DNA of 64,000 nt, taken from assembly GCF_900156425.1 (NCBI RefSeq), contig NZ_FTNO01000002.1, positions 354,125-418,124 on the forward strand, in the 5' to 3' direction. Within the stretch, counting starts at the first letter, position 1. Each line of letters begins with the position of its first letter. The DNA is from Haladaptatus litoreus (GTDB taxonomy: Archaea; Halobacteriota; Halobacteria; Halobacteriales; Haladaptataceae). Under the pieces are notes generated by a model. The model was not told the origin of the DNA and did not search any database. It saw only the letters and a list, made by a program, of their open reading frames with translations. Both the position numbers and the translations under genes were made by a program. This document shows, one piece after another, positions 1-7,642 of this stretch.

Positions 1-188
1 CAGGAATGCGCTATCAGGGACCGATTATGAATCTGTTCCAGTTGGAGATGACCGCCAAGCAGTTGTACCCCGAGCAGTTCGGCGAGTGGCCGGGCTACGT
101 GACGGGCGAACCCTATCCGGAAATTCCGAACGAAGAACAACTGTTCGACCGGCAGAAGCTTTCCGACGTAATCAACGGAAACGCCTGA
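1..188 (+). CDS. C-terminal part of an unrecognised protein, cut by the window edge
   Basis: An open frame runs in from the left edge and stops at 186-188. A methionine codon at 6 is available, but the frame is also open before it, so this is most likely the tail of a longer gene. The roughly 60 residues visible are rich in aromatic and acidic residues (ending FDRQKLSDVINGNA) with no motif, membrane segment or signal that I can assign. A strong hairpin follows at 191-221. The family is unknown to me. Confidence 0.55.
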   Translation, partial: GMRYQGPIMNLFQLEMTAKQLYPEQFGEWPGYVTGEPYPEIPNEEQLFDRQKLSDVINGNA

Positions 189-190
189 TG

Positions 191-221
191 TGATTCGCGG
201 GCCGCGACGGCCCGCGAATCA
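191..221. terminator. Perfect 14-bp hairpin with 3-base loop between convergent genes
   Basis: The arms TGATTCGCGGGCCG and CGGCCCGCGAATCA are perfect reverse complements separated by CGA. The element starts two bases after the stop of the partial gene at 1-188 and lies before the 3' end of the convergent broken gene at 249-1043, so it could help end transcription from both sides. It has no T-run, so a terminator role is an inference from position. The same 3-base-loop design recurs at several places in the window. Confidence 0.45.
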
Positions 222-248
222 GCGGTAAATCGGGGTGTGATTACGCAC

Positions 249-1043
249 TTACCACCATCTTCCTACTCTGTCATCCTTACCGGTTGGTTTCACGTCTCGA
301 AGTGCCGCCAAATGCATTTCGACCGGAATCCATGGTTCAAACTCCCCCTGCCCGCATATGTTCCACCACCGCTTTTCTTTTCGATTCCAGTAGACACCGT
401 TGAAATTGCATTCGACGCAGTACCACTCCCCGTTCGTGCCCATAATGAAATCGACGCCCCACGTCGCCTCCGACAGTTCATCCGCGACTCGTTCGGCGTA
501 GCGGCGCGAACGGACAGGTCTACGTCCGCAACCAGCGATTCGAGGTAGTCGTAGCCGTCCGCGCAAACGTGCGATGCTTTTTCAGCAGTTGTCGGCGTTT
601 GTCCGAGAATCTCGCCGTCGTCGATGAAGAAGCGAACCGAAGGGTGGCGTGTGTGTCGGATGAGGACAGAAATCGAAATCGACCCACTCGCGCACGACCA
701 GTCCACCGCCGTGGGGCCACGACTGTTGGTCGTTCTGGTTGAGCAGGGATTCGACCGTTTTGTCCACCACTTCCTTGTCGGGTCGGTGGATGAACGACCC
801 CTCGCGGAGTCGAACCGTGGCGGCCTTGACCTGCGTTCGGATGAACGCCCGGTCGTACTCGTTTCGCTGCATAAATGCCAGAATTTCGTCGGTGTCCCGG
901 TAATGCGAGTCACCATCCGGTTCAAGCGATACGAAGTTCGTCTTCGGAACGGGAACGTCGAGATTCCGAAGATGCGGCCAGTAGTAGTCGAACCGACAGC
1001 GTTCGTCCTCGAAATTGGTGATGTAGAGCGAGACGGGCGACAT
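249..1043 (-). pseudogene. ATP-grasp-like protein, broken by two compensating frameshifts
   Basis: Read on the minus strand from 1043, the frame starts MSPVSLYITNFEDERCRF and stays open to about 650. The conserved-looking continuation VRFFIDDGEILGQTP to ESLVADVDLSV lies in another frame (about 650 to 515). The end (RYAERVADELSEATWGVDF, then CVECNFNGVYW) returns to the first frame and stops at 249. Joined, this makes about 265 residues resembling haloarchaeal ATP-grasp-type proteins, with a VDF-N-CVECN segment like the metal/ATP-binding end of that fold. The two shifts cancel, so only about 45 codons are out of frame. It is either a decaying gene or contains two base-call errors. The assignment to ATP-grasp is from resemblance and is moderate. 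Confidence 0.65.
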
Positions 1044-1211
1044 AGGATACGAAACTGTTCGACAGCGAGTACTATGACGATGACGCCGTCAGCGTACGTT
1101 GGAATCAAGAAAATAAAAAACCGGAGTGATGGATTTGGTATAGCAAAATGAAGTTCACAATAGTCGGCAAGGAAAAATCGTAGTTTCCACGAACAACGAC
1201 TCCCTACCCAT

Positions 1212-1472
1212 CTACGCGTCGATTGGGTGTTCGTGAGTGGTTGGTTCCTCCTCCAACGTCGTTTCTTCGCGGCCGTATCCGTGACCAAGTATCAGTGAGA
1301 CGACGTGTATCGCAAGCAGGGCGAGGAAGATGCTGACGCCCGGTTTGAACCCGGCGAAGAGAAGGGGAATGTAGAGCAGTGGAAGTGACACGGAAGCCCA
1401 AAAGCTGACGAACTGAAGCGGGAAAACGACGACCTGTGCCACGAGCGTGCTGACCAGTTCCATCATGGACAT
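1212..1472 (-). CDS. Small membrane protein
   Basis: An 86-residue protein starting MSMMELVSTLVAQ. It has two hydrophobic stretches (about residues 8-38 and 42-66) that would form two or three membrane segments, followed by a charged tail ending in THEHPIDA with acidic and histidine residues. It has no catalytic motif. It stands alone between the broken ATP-grasp gene and the permease remnant, with an AT-rich stretch upstream that could hold its promoter. Function unknown. Confidence 0.6.
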   Translation of the reverse strand: MSMMELVSTLVAQVVVFPLQFVSFWASVSLPLLYIPLLFAGFKPGVSIFLALLAIHVVSLILGHGYGREETTLEEEPTTHEHPIDA

Positions 1473-1699
1473 ATCTACATCTACAACGTATCTACTGAAT
1501 ACTATTCATCACATAAACAGAGTTACCGAGGATATAATTGTTCGAATTTTCCGTTTGTTTGCACGAGATGACGCATCGACACTGATTATCAACTCGTTCA
1601 GTCAACCACTAAACATTGAACTACAATGTCACATTTGGTGTCTACTCATGGTGAATACCTTTGCAGGGTTCAGTGGTAGTGTGTGAGAGTTAAAAACAG

Positions 1700-2039
1700 A
1701 TAGCACATTCGACGCGGCGGCGATTTGTTCGAACTGTCGGCGTAACCGGCGCGCTATTTCGCGTCATCATGCCGCTTTCGGCACCCGGCGTGGCAACTGC
1801 GGGGATTCTCACGTTTATCTCGGTGTACAACGAGTTCTTCTTCTCGTTCCTGATGCCCAATGGGCAACCCCAACATTGGGCACCTATCGTCTGGGGAATT
1901 CTCAACTATCAGGGCCAGTTTCAGGCGTTCTACAACTTGATGGCCGCCGCAAGCATCGTCGGCGTGCGTCCAGTCGCCGTCCTCGTCGTCGCACGAAAAA
2001 ATCGTCAGCGGACTCACTGCAGGCGCACTCAAGAAGTGA
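1700..2039 (+). pseudogene. 3' remnant of a MalG-type sugar ABC transporter permease
   Basis: The readable core (from about 1742, GALFRVIMPLSAPGVATAG, then FISVYNEFFFSFLM) is the last third of a CUT1-type permease: the cytoplasmic EAA-loop end followed by the last two membrane segments. The first two thirds are missing. The acidic-Ala start of the EAA loop (DAAAI) is visible just upstream in a different frame, and near 1980 another frame change is needed to reach the expected tail EKIVSGLTAGALKK before the stop at 2037-2039. With 5' truncation and two shifts, it is a clear relic. Its 3' end overlaps that of the convergent broken HD gene by about 10 bases. No partner ATPase or binding protein of the sugar type is in the window. 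Confidence 0.75.
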
Positions 2040-3191
2040 GTCGCAAAACCGCGTTCGCCGCTTTTTCGACCTCGTCAGTTCGGTCTTCGGGAGCGTACAC
2101 ACCCAACCGCCACTGGGTTCGTTGGGATGCCTGCAATCCCTGCACCAGTGGCGATTGCTCCGCAAGCCGACGAACCTCGCCGTTGACGACCACTCGGCTA
2201 GACGATTCGGGCATGCTCGGTTCGCCGGGATTGTCGAGCAGAACCCCCTTCGTCGAACGCCGGCCTTCGCCGCGATTTCGCGTTCGAACTCGCGTATTTC
2301 GTCGTGGTCTGCTGCGACTACGTCCGACGGGGCTGCCTCCCACTCGGCCCACACCGCCCGTTTGAACAGGTTTCGACTAACGATTCTGTCGGCCATTTTG
2401 GCGGTTTCCTCACATCCTTGGAGCGCCGCGAGCAACTCCGCGTCGGTGAACCGCTGGAACTCCTCGGGCGTGAGGTCGGTCGAATCGAGCAGTCGCTCGC
2501 TGGTTCGCTCAAGCATCGCCCCCGCGATTCGGGAGACGTGATGGCGGTACACCGTCGCGTTCATCAGTGCGCGAGCGACGAGCAGGCTTTCTGCAGTCGG
2601 GACGTTACCCTCGGCCAGCACGAGGTTTCCGTCCACAAACCGGAGCGCGCCGAGCAGTCGCCCGTAATCGACAGTGCCGTATGGAACCCCGGTGTGGTGA
2701 GCGTCTCGAACCAAATAGTCCATTCTGTCCACGTCAAGTTCGCCCGCGACGAGTTGACCGAGTTCGCCGTTTCCAGCCACGAGTTCTGCGATTTCGTCGG
2801 GGTTCAGGTCGTGGCGTTCGAGGACGTCCGCGAGTTCGCCTCGTGAGAGTAGGTCGGCAACCTCGTCGTGATGTCTCCCTACTCAACGCTCGATGATTCC
2901 CTCGGTTTGATGACCGTAGGGACCGTGGCCCACGTCGTGAAGGAGCGCCGCGGCCTGCACTTGTTTGGTGCGGTGCCCCTCAATTTCGAGACAGGAGAGT
3001 GCCTGTCCTGCGAGATGAGCCACCCCGATGCTGTGTTCGAATCGCGTGTGATTCGCCGAGGGGTAGACCAATCGAACAGTACTCAACTGCTTGATATGCC
3101 GGAGTCGCTGAACTGGAGTAGTGTCCAGTAATGCCGCCGCAACCGGCGGAAGTTCCACGTAATCGTGGACGCTGTCTTTGATAGCCTGCAT
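2029..3191 (-). pseudogene. HD-superfamily phosphohydrolase, broken by a stop codon and a frameshift
   Basis: From 3191 the protein begins MQAIKDSVHDYVELPPVAAA and shows the HD metal-binding pattern: RFEHSIGV, then LLHDVGHGPYGH, as in dGTPase-like HD hydrolases. An in-frame TGA at 2885-2883 interrupts it right after GIIER, where an Arg codon would be expected. The same frame then continues with VGRHHDEVADLL and the DRMDYLVRDAHHTGV region typical of the family. Near 2250 a one-base loss in a G-run moves the reading frame, and the tail (SSRVVVNGEVRRL to the stop at 2029) is in the new frame. The intact gene would encode about 385 residues. Either this is a pseudogene or the contig start carries errors. 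Confidence 0.8.
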
Positions 3192-3479
3192 CTGATTGGT
3201 GTCGAAATTTTGGTGAGAGAGCGTAAAACGTCCGGATTTTCGGTTAGGAAGCGTGGACGCAGAAAGTGATTTTTGAGAGCGATTTTGGAGATTTTATATC
3301 GCAGTATCGGGTTTATCGCGTTTTGTTCCCTTCAGGTTTCAAATCAGCTCTAGCCAGCCAACAGGCGTCCTTACCGCTGTTTTTGCTACTGTGAATAGTT
3401 GATGGCTTCAACTCGTAGTGACTTTTCCCATCACTTATTTTGATTAGAAAAAGTTTTGTGTAAAATTCTGTTTGCAGTT

Positions 3480-3770
3480 GCCGACAACAAATGCAACCAC
3501 CTCCGCACCGCGACAGCCACACGCCTCCCCAACCGACTCCCTTCAGTCGTCCCTCGCACGGCTTCGACTCAACTTCTCGGAGGTGAGCTCCTCAAAGTCT
3601 CGTCAGCGCGCGCCACGTCGCTTGACCAATCAGCTGAAAGGATGTGCCGGTGCGTTCGCACGAGGAGTGAGCAAAGCGAACCCCGAGTGCGATGCCGCGC
3701 TAGCGGGGAGGAGTGGGGAGACTGCGGAGGCGGTGCAGTGTTTGGAGTCGGGAATTGCCAGCAACGTTTA
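3480..3770 (+). repeat. Diverged interspersed repeat, copy 1 (modules A then B)
   Basis: Module A (about 3485-3620) contains CACCTCCGCACCGCGACAG and CCACACGCCTCCCC and ends CAGCGCGCGCCACG. Module B (about 3655-3770) contains GAGGAGTGAGCAAAGCGAAC, GGGGAGGAGTGGGG and GGAATTGCC. Matching modules occur near 20.1-20.45 kb, where B precedes A. The 14-mer CAGCGCGCGCCACG is identical in both. No coding potential is evident. It could be a non-autonomous element or a decayed, once-mobile sequence. Confidence 0.5.
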
Positions 3771-3860
3771 CTGAAAAGTTACAGGTACAGGATTTCAACC
3801 AAGTCACCATCACAACACACCCGCAGACGATTCACCGAGCACTTCCACTCCGTCCTCAAC

Positions 3861-3868
3861 TTTAAATA
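3861..3868 (+). promoter_or_regulatory. TATA-like box upstream of the XPD-type helicase
   Basis: TTTAAATA lies about 60 bases before the ATG at 3925. If used, the transcript would have a leader of about 30 bases. No Shine-Dalgarno motif is evident before the start. Position and sequence only. Confidence 0.4.
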
Positions 3869-3924
3869 CCGAAACGAGACCATTCCAGTTCAACAGCCCT
3901 AAGCACGGGGCAAACAGAGAAACT

Positions 3925-6270
3925 ATGATGTCGGATTGGCGGCCCATATTCGGTCACGACGAACCCTACGAGGAGCAGGAAGATGGCATCGAAACAGCCA
4001 TCGAAACCGCCCGCGACGACGGCTTTTCCGTCATCGAAGGGGCCTGCGGGACTGGCAAGACCATGCTGGCGCTGACGGCGGGACTGCACCTCGTTCGCGA
4101 CCCCGACAGCCAGTACGAGCGCGTGTTCGTCCTGACGAGCGTAAAACAGCAACTCCGCCAGTTCGAAACCGACCTGAAGACAATAAACTCGAACCTGCCA
4201 GACGACTGGAATCCGATTTCGGCCCTCACGCTGGTCGGAAAAGCCGACGTGTGTCCGTACAACCGCGAAAAAGCGGGCGGCATCGACGACTCGAACGTCT
4301 ACGACCGCTGTGAAGGCCTGCGGGAGCGAACCCGCGATATAACCGGGGAAAGCGGCGCGACGACAGCGCAAAACCTCGCCTCCCGAGCGAGGAGTCAGCA
4401 GATGGGACTCGCCGACAGCGGCAGTCAATCGGGCGGTGCAGGAAGCGCCGCATCCTACCTCGAAACTGCGGGCGAACCGTCGCCCTATCCGCCCGAGATG
4501 CCGGAGTACGGCGACGTGGAGTATTGTCCCTTCTACGCGCAGTTTTTGGAGGACATGCCAGAGGATGGCGACCCAATCGAGGCAGTTCCGTTCGATTTCG
4601 ATAGCATGGGACTCATCGAACCGAGCGACCTCGTGGCACATTCGGTTCAGTGGGGCACCTGCCCGCACTCAATGATGGGCGCGCTGTTGAACCACGTAGA
4701 AGTCGTCGTCGGAAACTACTACCACGCCTTCGACGAAGTGACGACAGCGACATTCACGGGCGCGCTCGTGGACGATTCGACGTTCCTCGTCTGCGACGAA
4801 GCGCACATGCTGGAACCCCGAGTCCGCGACCTCGTGAGTCAGTCGGTCGGCGACAAAACCTTACGCGATGCTGAGTCCGAACTGACCCGCGTCATCCAAC
4901 CGGTGAAGTTCGACGACAAGGATTCGAAACACACGACCGCCGACGCAGACCTCGTTCGGTCGGAATTGGAGGATGCGAACGTCACGTTGCGCGAGTTGGA
5001 GCAAACGCGGGACTTCGTTCGCGACCTACGCGAGGAACTCGACCGGCGAGTAACAGCGCATCTCGAACGCGAACATCGCGGGTGGAAGGCGAACCTCACC
5101 GACCTGCCGGACGAGGAAATTCCACTCCGCGACCCGACGGTTCCGCAACCGGACAAGATTTCGAAGTGGGCAGAAAAAGAGGGCTACGACGGCGGGACGT
5201 GGGCACGCGCGGAAAAAGTCGGTGCAGTGGTCGCCAAAATCCTCAACGAAGCGGAGGAAGAGGATAGAGAGCGGAGTGCCCTGCCCGCGGGCAGGGCACT
5301 CGGCGAGTGGTACCGCAACGACCACGAGGAGTATTTCCGCGAAATCGTCCTCGAACGGACGTGGAACGACCGCGAACCCGGCGATTCGTGGCGGCGGGCG
5401 TACAACGCACAACTCGCGATGCAGAACTGCGTCCCGAGCGACGCCATCGGGGAGCAGTTGGGTGAATTCGGTGGGGGTATTCTGATGAGTGCGACGCTCG
5501 AACCGCTGGAAATCTTTCAGGAGGTGTCGGGACTGGTGCATCTGGAAAACGATGGCAGACCCGTGGTGGAACGAACCTTCGGTCTGAACTTTCCCGAATC
5601 GAACCGCGAGAGTTTCGCGGTGGACGCACCGAAGTTCACCTACGACAATCGCGGCGCGCCGGGCGACGAGACGAGGGAGCGACAGGTGTACGCCGACGCG
5701 ATTCGGGACGTTGCCCGCTCGCCCGGCAACGTCCTCGTCGGGATGCCGAACTACGCGGAAGCGACGTGGGCCGCGGAACATCTACGGAACGTGGTGGATA
5801 AACCGGTTCTGCTGGACGAAAGCAGTGCGGACGAGGCGACGGAGGATTTGAAAGATGAGTTCTTCGACGGGGAGGAAAAAGTTCTCGTGACGAGTCTCCG
5901 CGGAACGCTCACCGAGGGCGTCGATTATCGCGGCGACCGACTCAAGGCCGCAGTCGTCTGCGGAGTGCCAATCATCAATACGGCGAGTCCGCGAACTCGT
6001 GCGGTTCGAACCGCCTACGAACGGAAGTTCGGCGACGGGTTCACCTACGCATTGACCGTTCCTGCAGTTAGAAAGGCACGGCAGGCCCTCGGACGAGTGA
6101 TTCGCGGGTCGGACGAAACGGGTATTCGCGTGCTGGTAGACAGCAGATACGCCCGCGAGTCGTGGGATGGAGTTCGAGAGTTCTTCCCCGAAACCGAGCA
6201 AGAGGAGTTCCAACCGGTGAGTCCCGATATGCTCTCGCTCGGATTAGAACGGTTTTGGCAGCGCCACTGA
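3925..6270 (+). CDS. XPD/Rad3-family Fe-S DNA helicase
   Basis: A 781-residue superfamily 2 helicase of the XPD/DinG group, expected to unwind DNA 5' to 3' in repair. Walker A GACGTGKT is at residues 39-46 and the DEAH box at 291-294. Four cysteines for the 4Fe-4S cluster are visible in VCPYN, YDRCEGL, YCPFYAQ and WGTCPHS, with a Gly/Ser-rich insert of about 70 residues between the second and third. The C-terminal helicase half has SLRGTLTEGVDYRGD and ARQALGRVIRG (motifs V and VI). ATG codons at 3925 and 3928 are both possible starts. A perfect 28-base palindrome at 5274-5301 encodes part of a variable stretch near residues 450-459. Haloarchaea often carry more than one XPD-like gene, so the exact pathway is not certain. 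Confidence 0.9.
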   Translation: MMSDWRPIFGHDEPYEEQEDGIETAIETARDDGFSVIEGACGTGKTMLALTAGLHLVRDPDSQYERVFVLTSVKQQLRQFETDLKTINSNLPDDWNPISALTLVGKADVCPYNREKAGGIDDSNVYDRCEGLRERTRDITGESGATTAQNLASRARSQQMGLADSGSQSGGAGSAASYLETAGEPSPYPPEMPEYGDVEYCPFYAQFLEDMPEDGDPIEAVPFDFDSMGLIEPSDLVAHSVQWGTCPHSMMGALLNHVEVVVGNYYHAFDEVTTATFTGALVDDSTFLVCDEAHMLEPRVRDLVSQSVGDKTLRDAESELTRVIQPVKFDDKDSKHTTADADLVRSELEDANVTLRELEQTRDFVRDLREELDRRVTAHLEREHRGWKANLTDLPDEEIPLRDPTVPQPDKISKWAEKEGYDGGTWARAEKVGAVVAKILNEAEEEDRERSALPAGRALGEWYRNDHEEYFREIVLERTWNDREPGDSWRRAYNAQLAMQNCVPSDAIGEQLGEFGGGILMSATLEPLEIFQEVSGLVHLENDGRPVVERTFGLNFPESNRESFAVDAPKFTYDNRGAPGDETRERQVYADAIRDVARSPGNVLVGMPNYAEATWAAEHLRNVVDKPVLLDESSADEATEDLKDEFFDGEEKVLVTSLRGTLTEGVDYRGDRLKAAVVCGVPIINTASPRTRAVRTAYERKFGDGFTYALTVPAVRKARQALGRVIRGSDETGIRVLVDSRYARESWDGVREFFPETEQEEFQPVSPDMLSLGLERFWQRH
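5274..5301. repeat. Perfect 28-base palindrome inside the XPD-type gene
   Basis: The arms GAGTGCCCTGCCCG and CGGGCAGGGCACTC are exact reverse complements with no loop. It sits in frame and encodes residues around SALPAGRAL, in a charged linker between conserved helicase blocks. It looks like a short palindromic insertion tolerated by the protein. Confidence 0.75.
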
Positions 6271-6531
6271 GACGGTTGTCAGACACACTGAAGTGGTGAC
6301 GGACACGCCGAGGGGGCAAAAAGACGACACGAACTGCTGGCCTAATCGGCGAATCACGGGATGAGTTCGAAACGAAGGATGTTCCGGCGCGAGGCGGTGT
6401 GACGACTATTGGATTGTTTCCGCCGAGCGAAACGAGGACAACAGCGACATCCAGCACATAATTCGTGGTTACGGAACCGAACAGTGTGGCTGGTTTTTAC
6501 TCGGCGCAGTCGTCCTCCGTTCAGAGGAAAA

Positions 6532-7296
6532 ATGACAGGGTCACCGAAATCACAGCGTCGAGCATTTCTGAAAACAGCGGGAGGTGTGGCCGGAGTCGGG
6601 ATTCTCGGACGCATCGCACTGGCACAGAACAACCAGACGGAAACGACGGACACGACGAACGGAGGAACGAACACGACCGAAGCCACCGACACGACTGACG
6701 GCGGTACCGAAACGACCACTGGAGACGAGCGGGTTATTGTGCTCGGTGGTCGAACCGATGCATGGCTCGGGTTAGCACCGGGTGTTATCGAGCGTGCGGA
6801 TAATCCGACGATAGGGTTGGTTCCGGGCGAACGCTATCGAATCGTCTGGGTGAATTTGGACGGTGCACGACATCAGTTACAGCTACTGGGTGAGGAAAAC
6901 GGGGATTCGGGGAACGTGATACGGGAAACTGGAACGACATCCCGCAGGGGTGCCACACGTGCAATATCGTTTCGCGCGACCGACCGCGTGCGGCGGTATC
7001 GCTGTCGGTTTCATCCCAATAGCATGCGAGGAAACGTCGTCCGGTCGGGTAATTTCGGAACTGGAACGGAGGGAACGTTCACGACGGAAGAAGGAACTCA
7101 AACGACGGCCGACGACTTCACGGATACGACGGATGGGACGTTTACGACCGAGACGACGAACGGTGATTTCACCGATACCACAGACGGAACGTTCACCACT
7201 GACACTACAGAGGGAACAAACGGGTTTACCACCGACACCACCGAAGGAACGTTTACGACCGAGACGACTGACACCACGGACACAACGAACTACTGA
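6532..7296 (+). CDS. Secreted cupredoxin-like (halocyanin-type) protein with Thr-rich tail
   Basis: A 254-residue protein. ATG at 6532 is preferred because AGAGGAA lies just upstream and it places the Tat signal RRAFLKTAGG at residues 9-18; the frame is open further upstream but lacks a signal there. After a Thr-rich linker comes a domain with GARHQLQL and the motif CRFHPNSMRG, matching the His, then Cys-His-Met ligands of type 1 blue copper proteins. The last 60-70 residues are degenerate repeats of TDTTDGTFTTET type. It is probably exported folded, binds copper and carries electrons at the cell surface; the Thr-rich tail could be O-glycosylated. There is no lipobox or obvious anchor. The electron partner is unknown. 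Confidence 0.75.
   Translation: MTGSPKSQRRAFLKTAGGVAGVGILGRIALAQNNQTETTDTTNGGTNTTEATDTTDGGTETTTGDERVIVLGGRTDAWLGLAPGVIERADNPTIGLVPGERYRIVWVNLDGARHQLQLLGEENGDSGNVIRETGTTSRRGATRAISFRATDRVRRYRCRFHPNSMRGNVVRSGNFGTGTEGTFTTEEGTQTTADDFTDTTDGTFTTETTNGDFTDTTDGTFTTDTTEGTNGFTTDTTEGTFTTETTDTTDTTNY
7080..7290 (+). repeat. In-frame degenerate repeats encoding the Thr/Asp tail
   Basis: Units built from ACGACxGANGGNACGTTYACN repeat about six times and encode GTFTTET/DTTDGTF-like segments at the C-terminus of the cupredoxin-like protein. Copy number is likely to vary between strains by slippage. Confidence 0.6.
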
Positions 7297-7642
7297 GTAG
7301 GGCCGGACGCGATTTTCTCTCTCGCAAGTGACTCCGAGCGAGGTTTCAGACAGCAGAATGAAATCGAAAGTAGGTTCGAAACCGAGTTCGAGTTGAACAC
7401 CACCGAAAAAACAGTATCTTTTGTATTATATTCGATATTTTATCGTTCAATCCGCCACAGATATGTCCACCAAAATATGTCAGAATACAACCACGATAAT
7501 ATTGGTTAATAGGTTTGTAAATAGTCACGTTGGCCATTATTCGAATTATAATAATATTCCAACATTTTCTACAGAGGTATGTCGAAATCGTTGGACGGTG
7601 AGGTGATTGTTGCAAACACAAGAGTGAAGGAAAAATAAACAC
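7297..7642. other. 346-base AT-rich intergenic region
   Basis: Much more AT-rich than its neighbours, with many short TATA-like and ATAATATT stretches. No convincing frame is seen. It probably contains the promoter of the beta-propeller gene at 7643, but I cannot single out one TATA box. Confidence 0.5.

Larger units (their letters stand above)
3192..3924. other. 733-base region without a recognisable gene
   Basis: The first 280 bases are AT-rich and hold no convincing frame. From about 3480 to 3770 the composition changes to a GC-rich, repeat-like sequence (see the repeat entry). The last 150 bases lead into the XPD-type helicase gene and contain its likely TATA box. Short open frames here have no haloarchaeal codon or acidic bias and were not called. 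Confidence 0.6.

Noticed and set aside
290-1288. Long minus-strand frame of 332 residues
   Set aside because: Only the middle part carries protein-like sequence, which belongs to the broken ATP-grasp gene; the rest is Arg/Ser-rich shadow sequence.
3313-3522. 69-residue minus-strand frame before the XPD-type gene
   Set aside because: Basic, Cys-rich composition unlike haloarchaeal proteins and no similarity recognised; it overlaps repeat module A.
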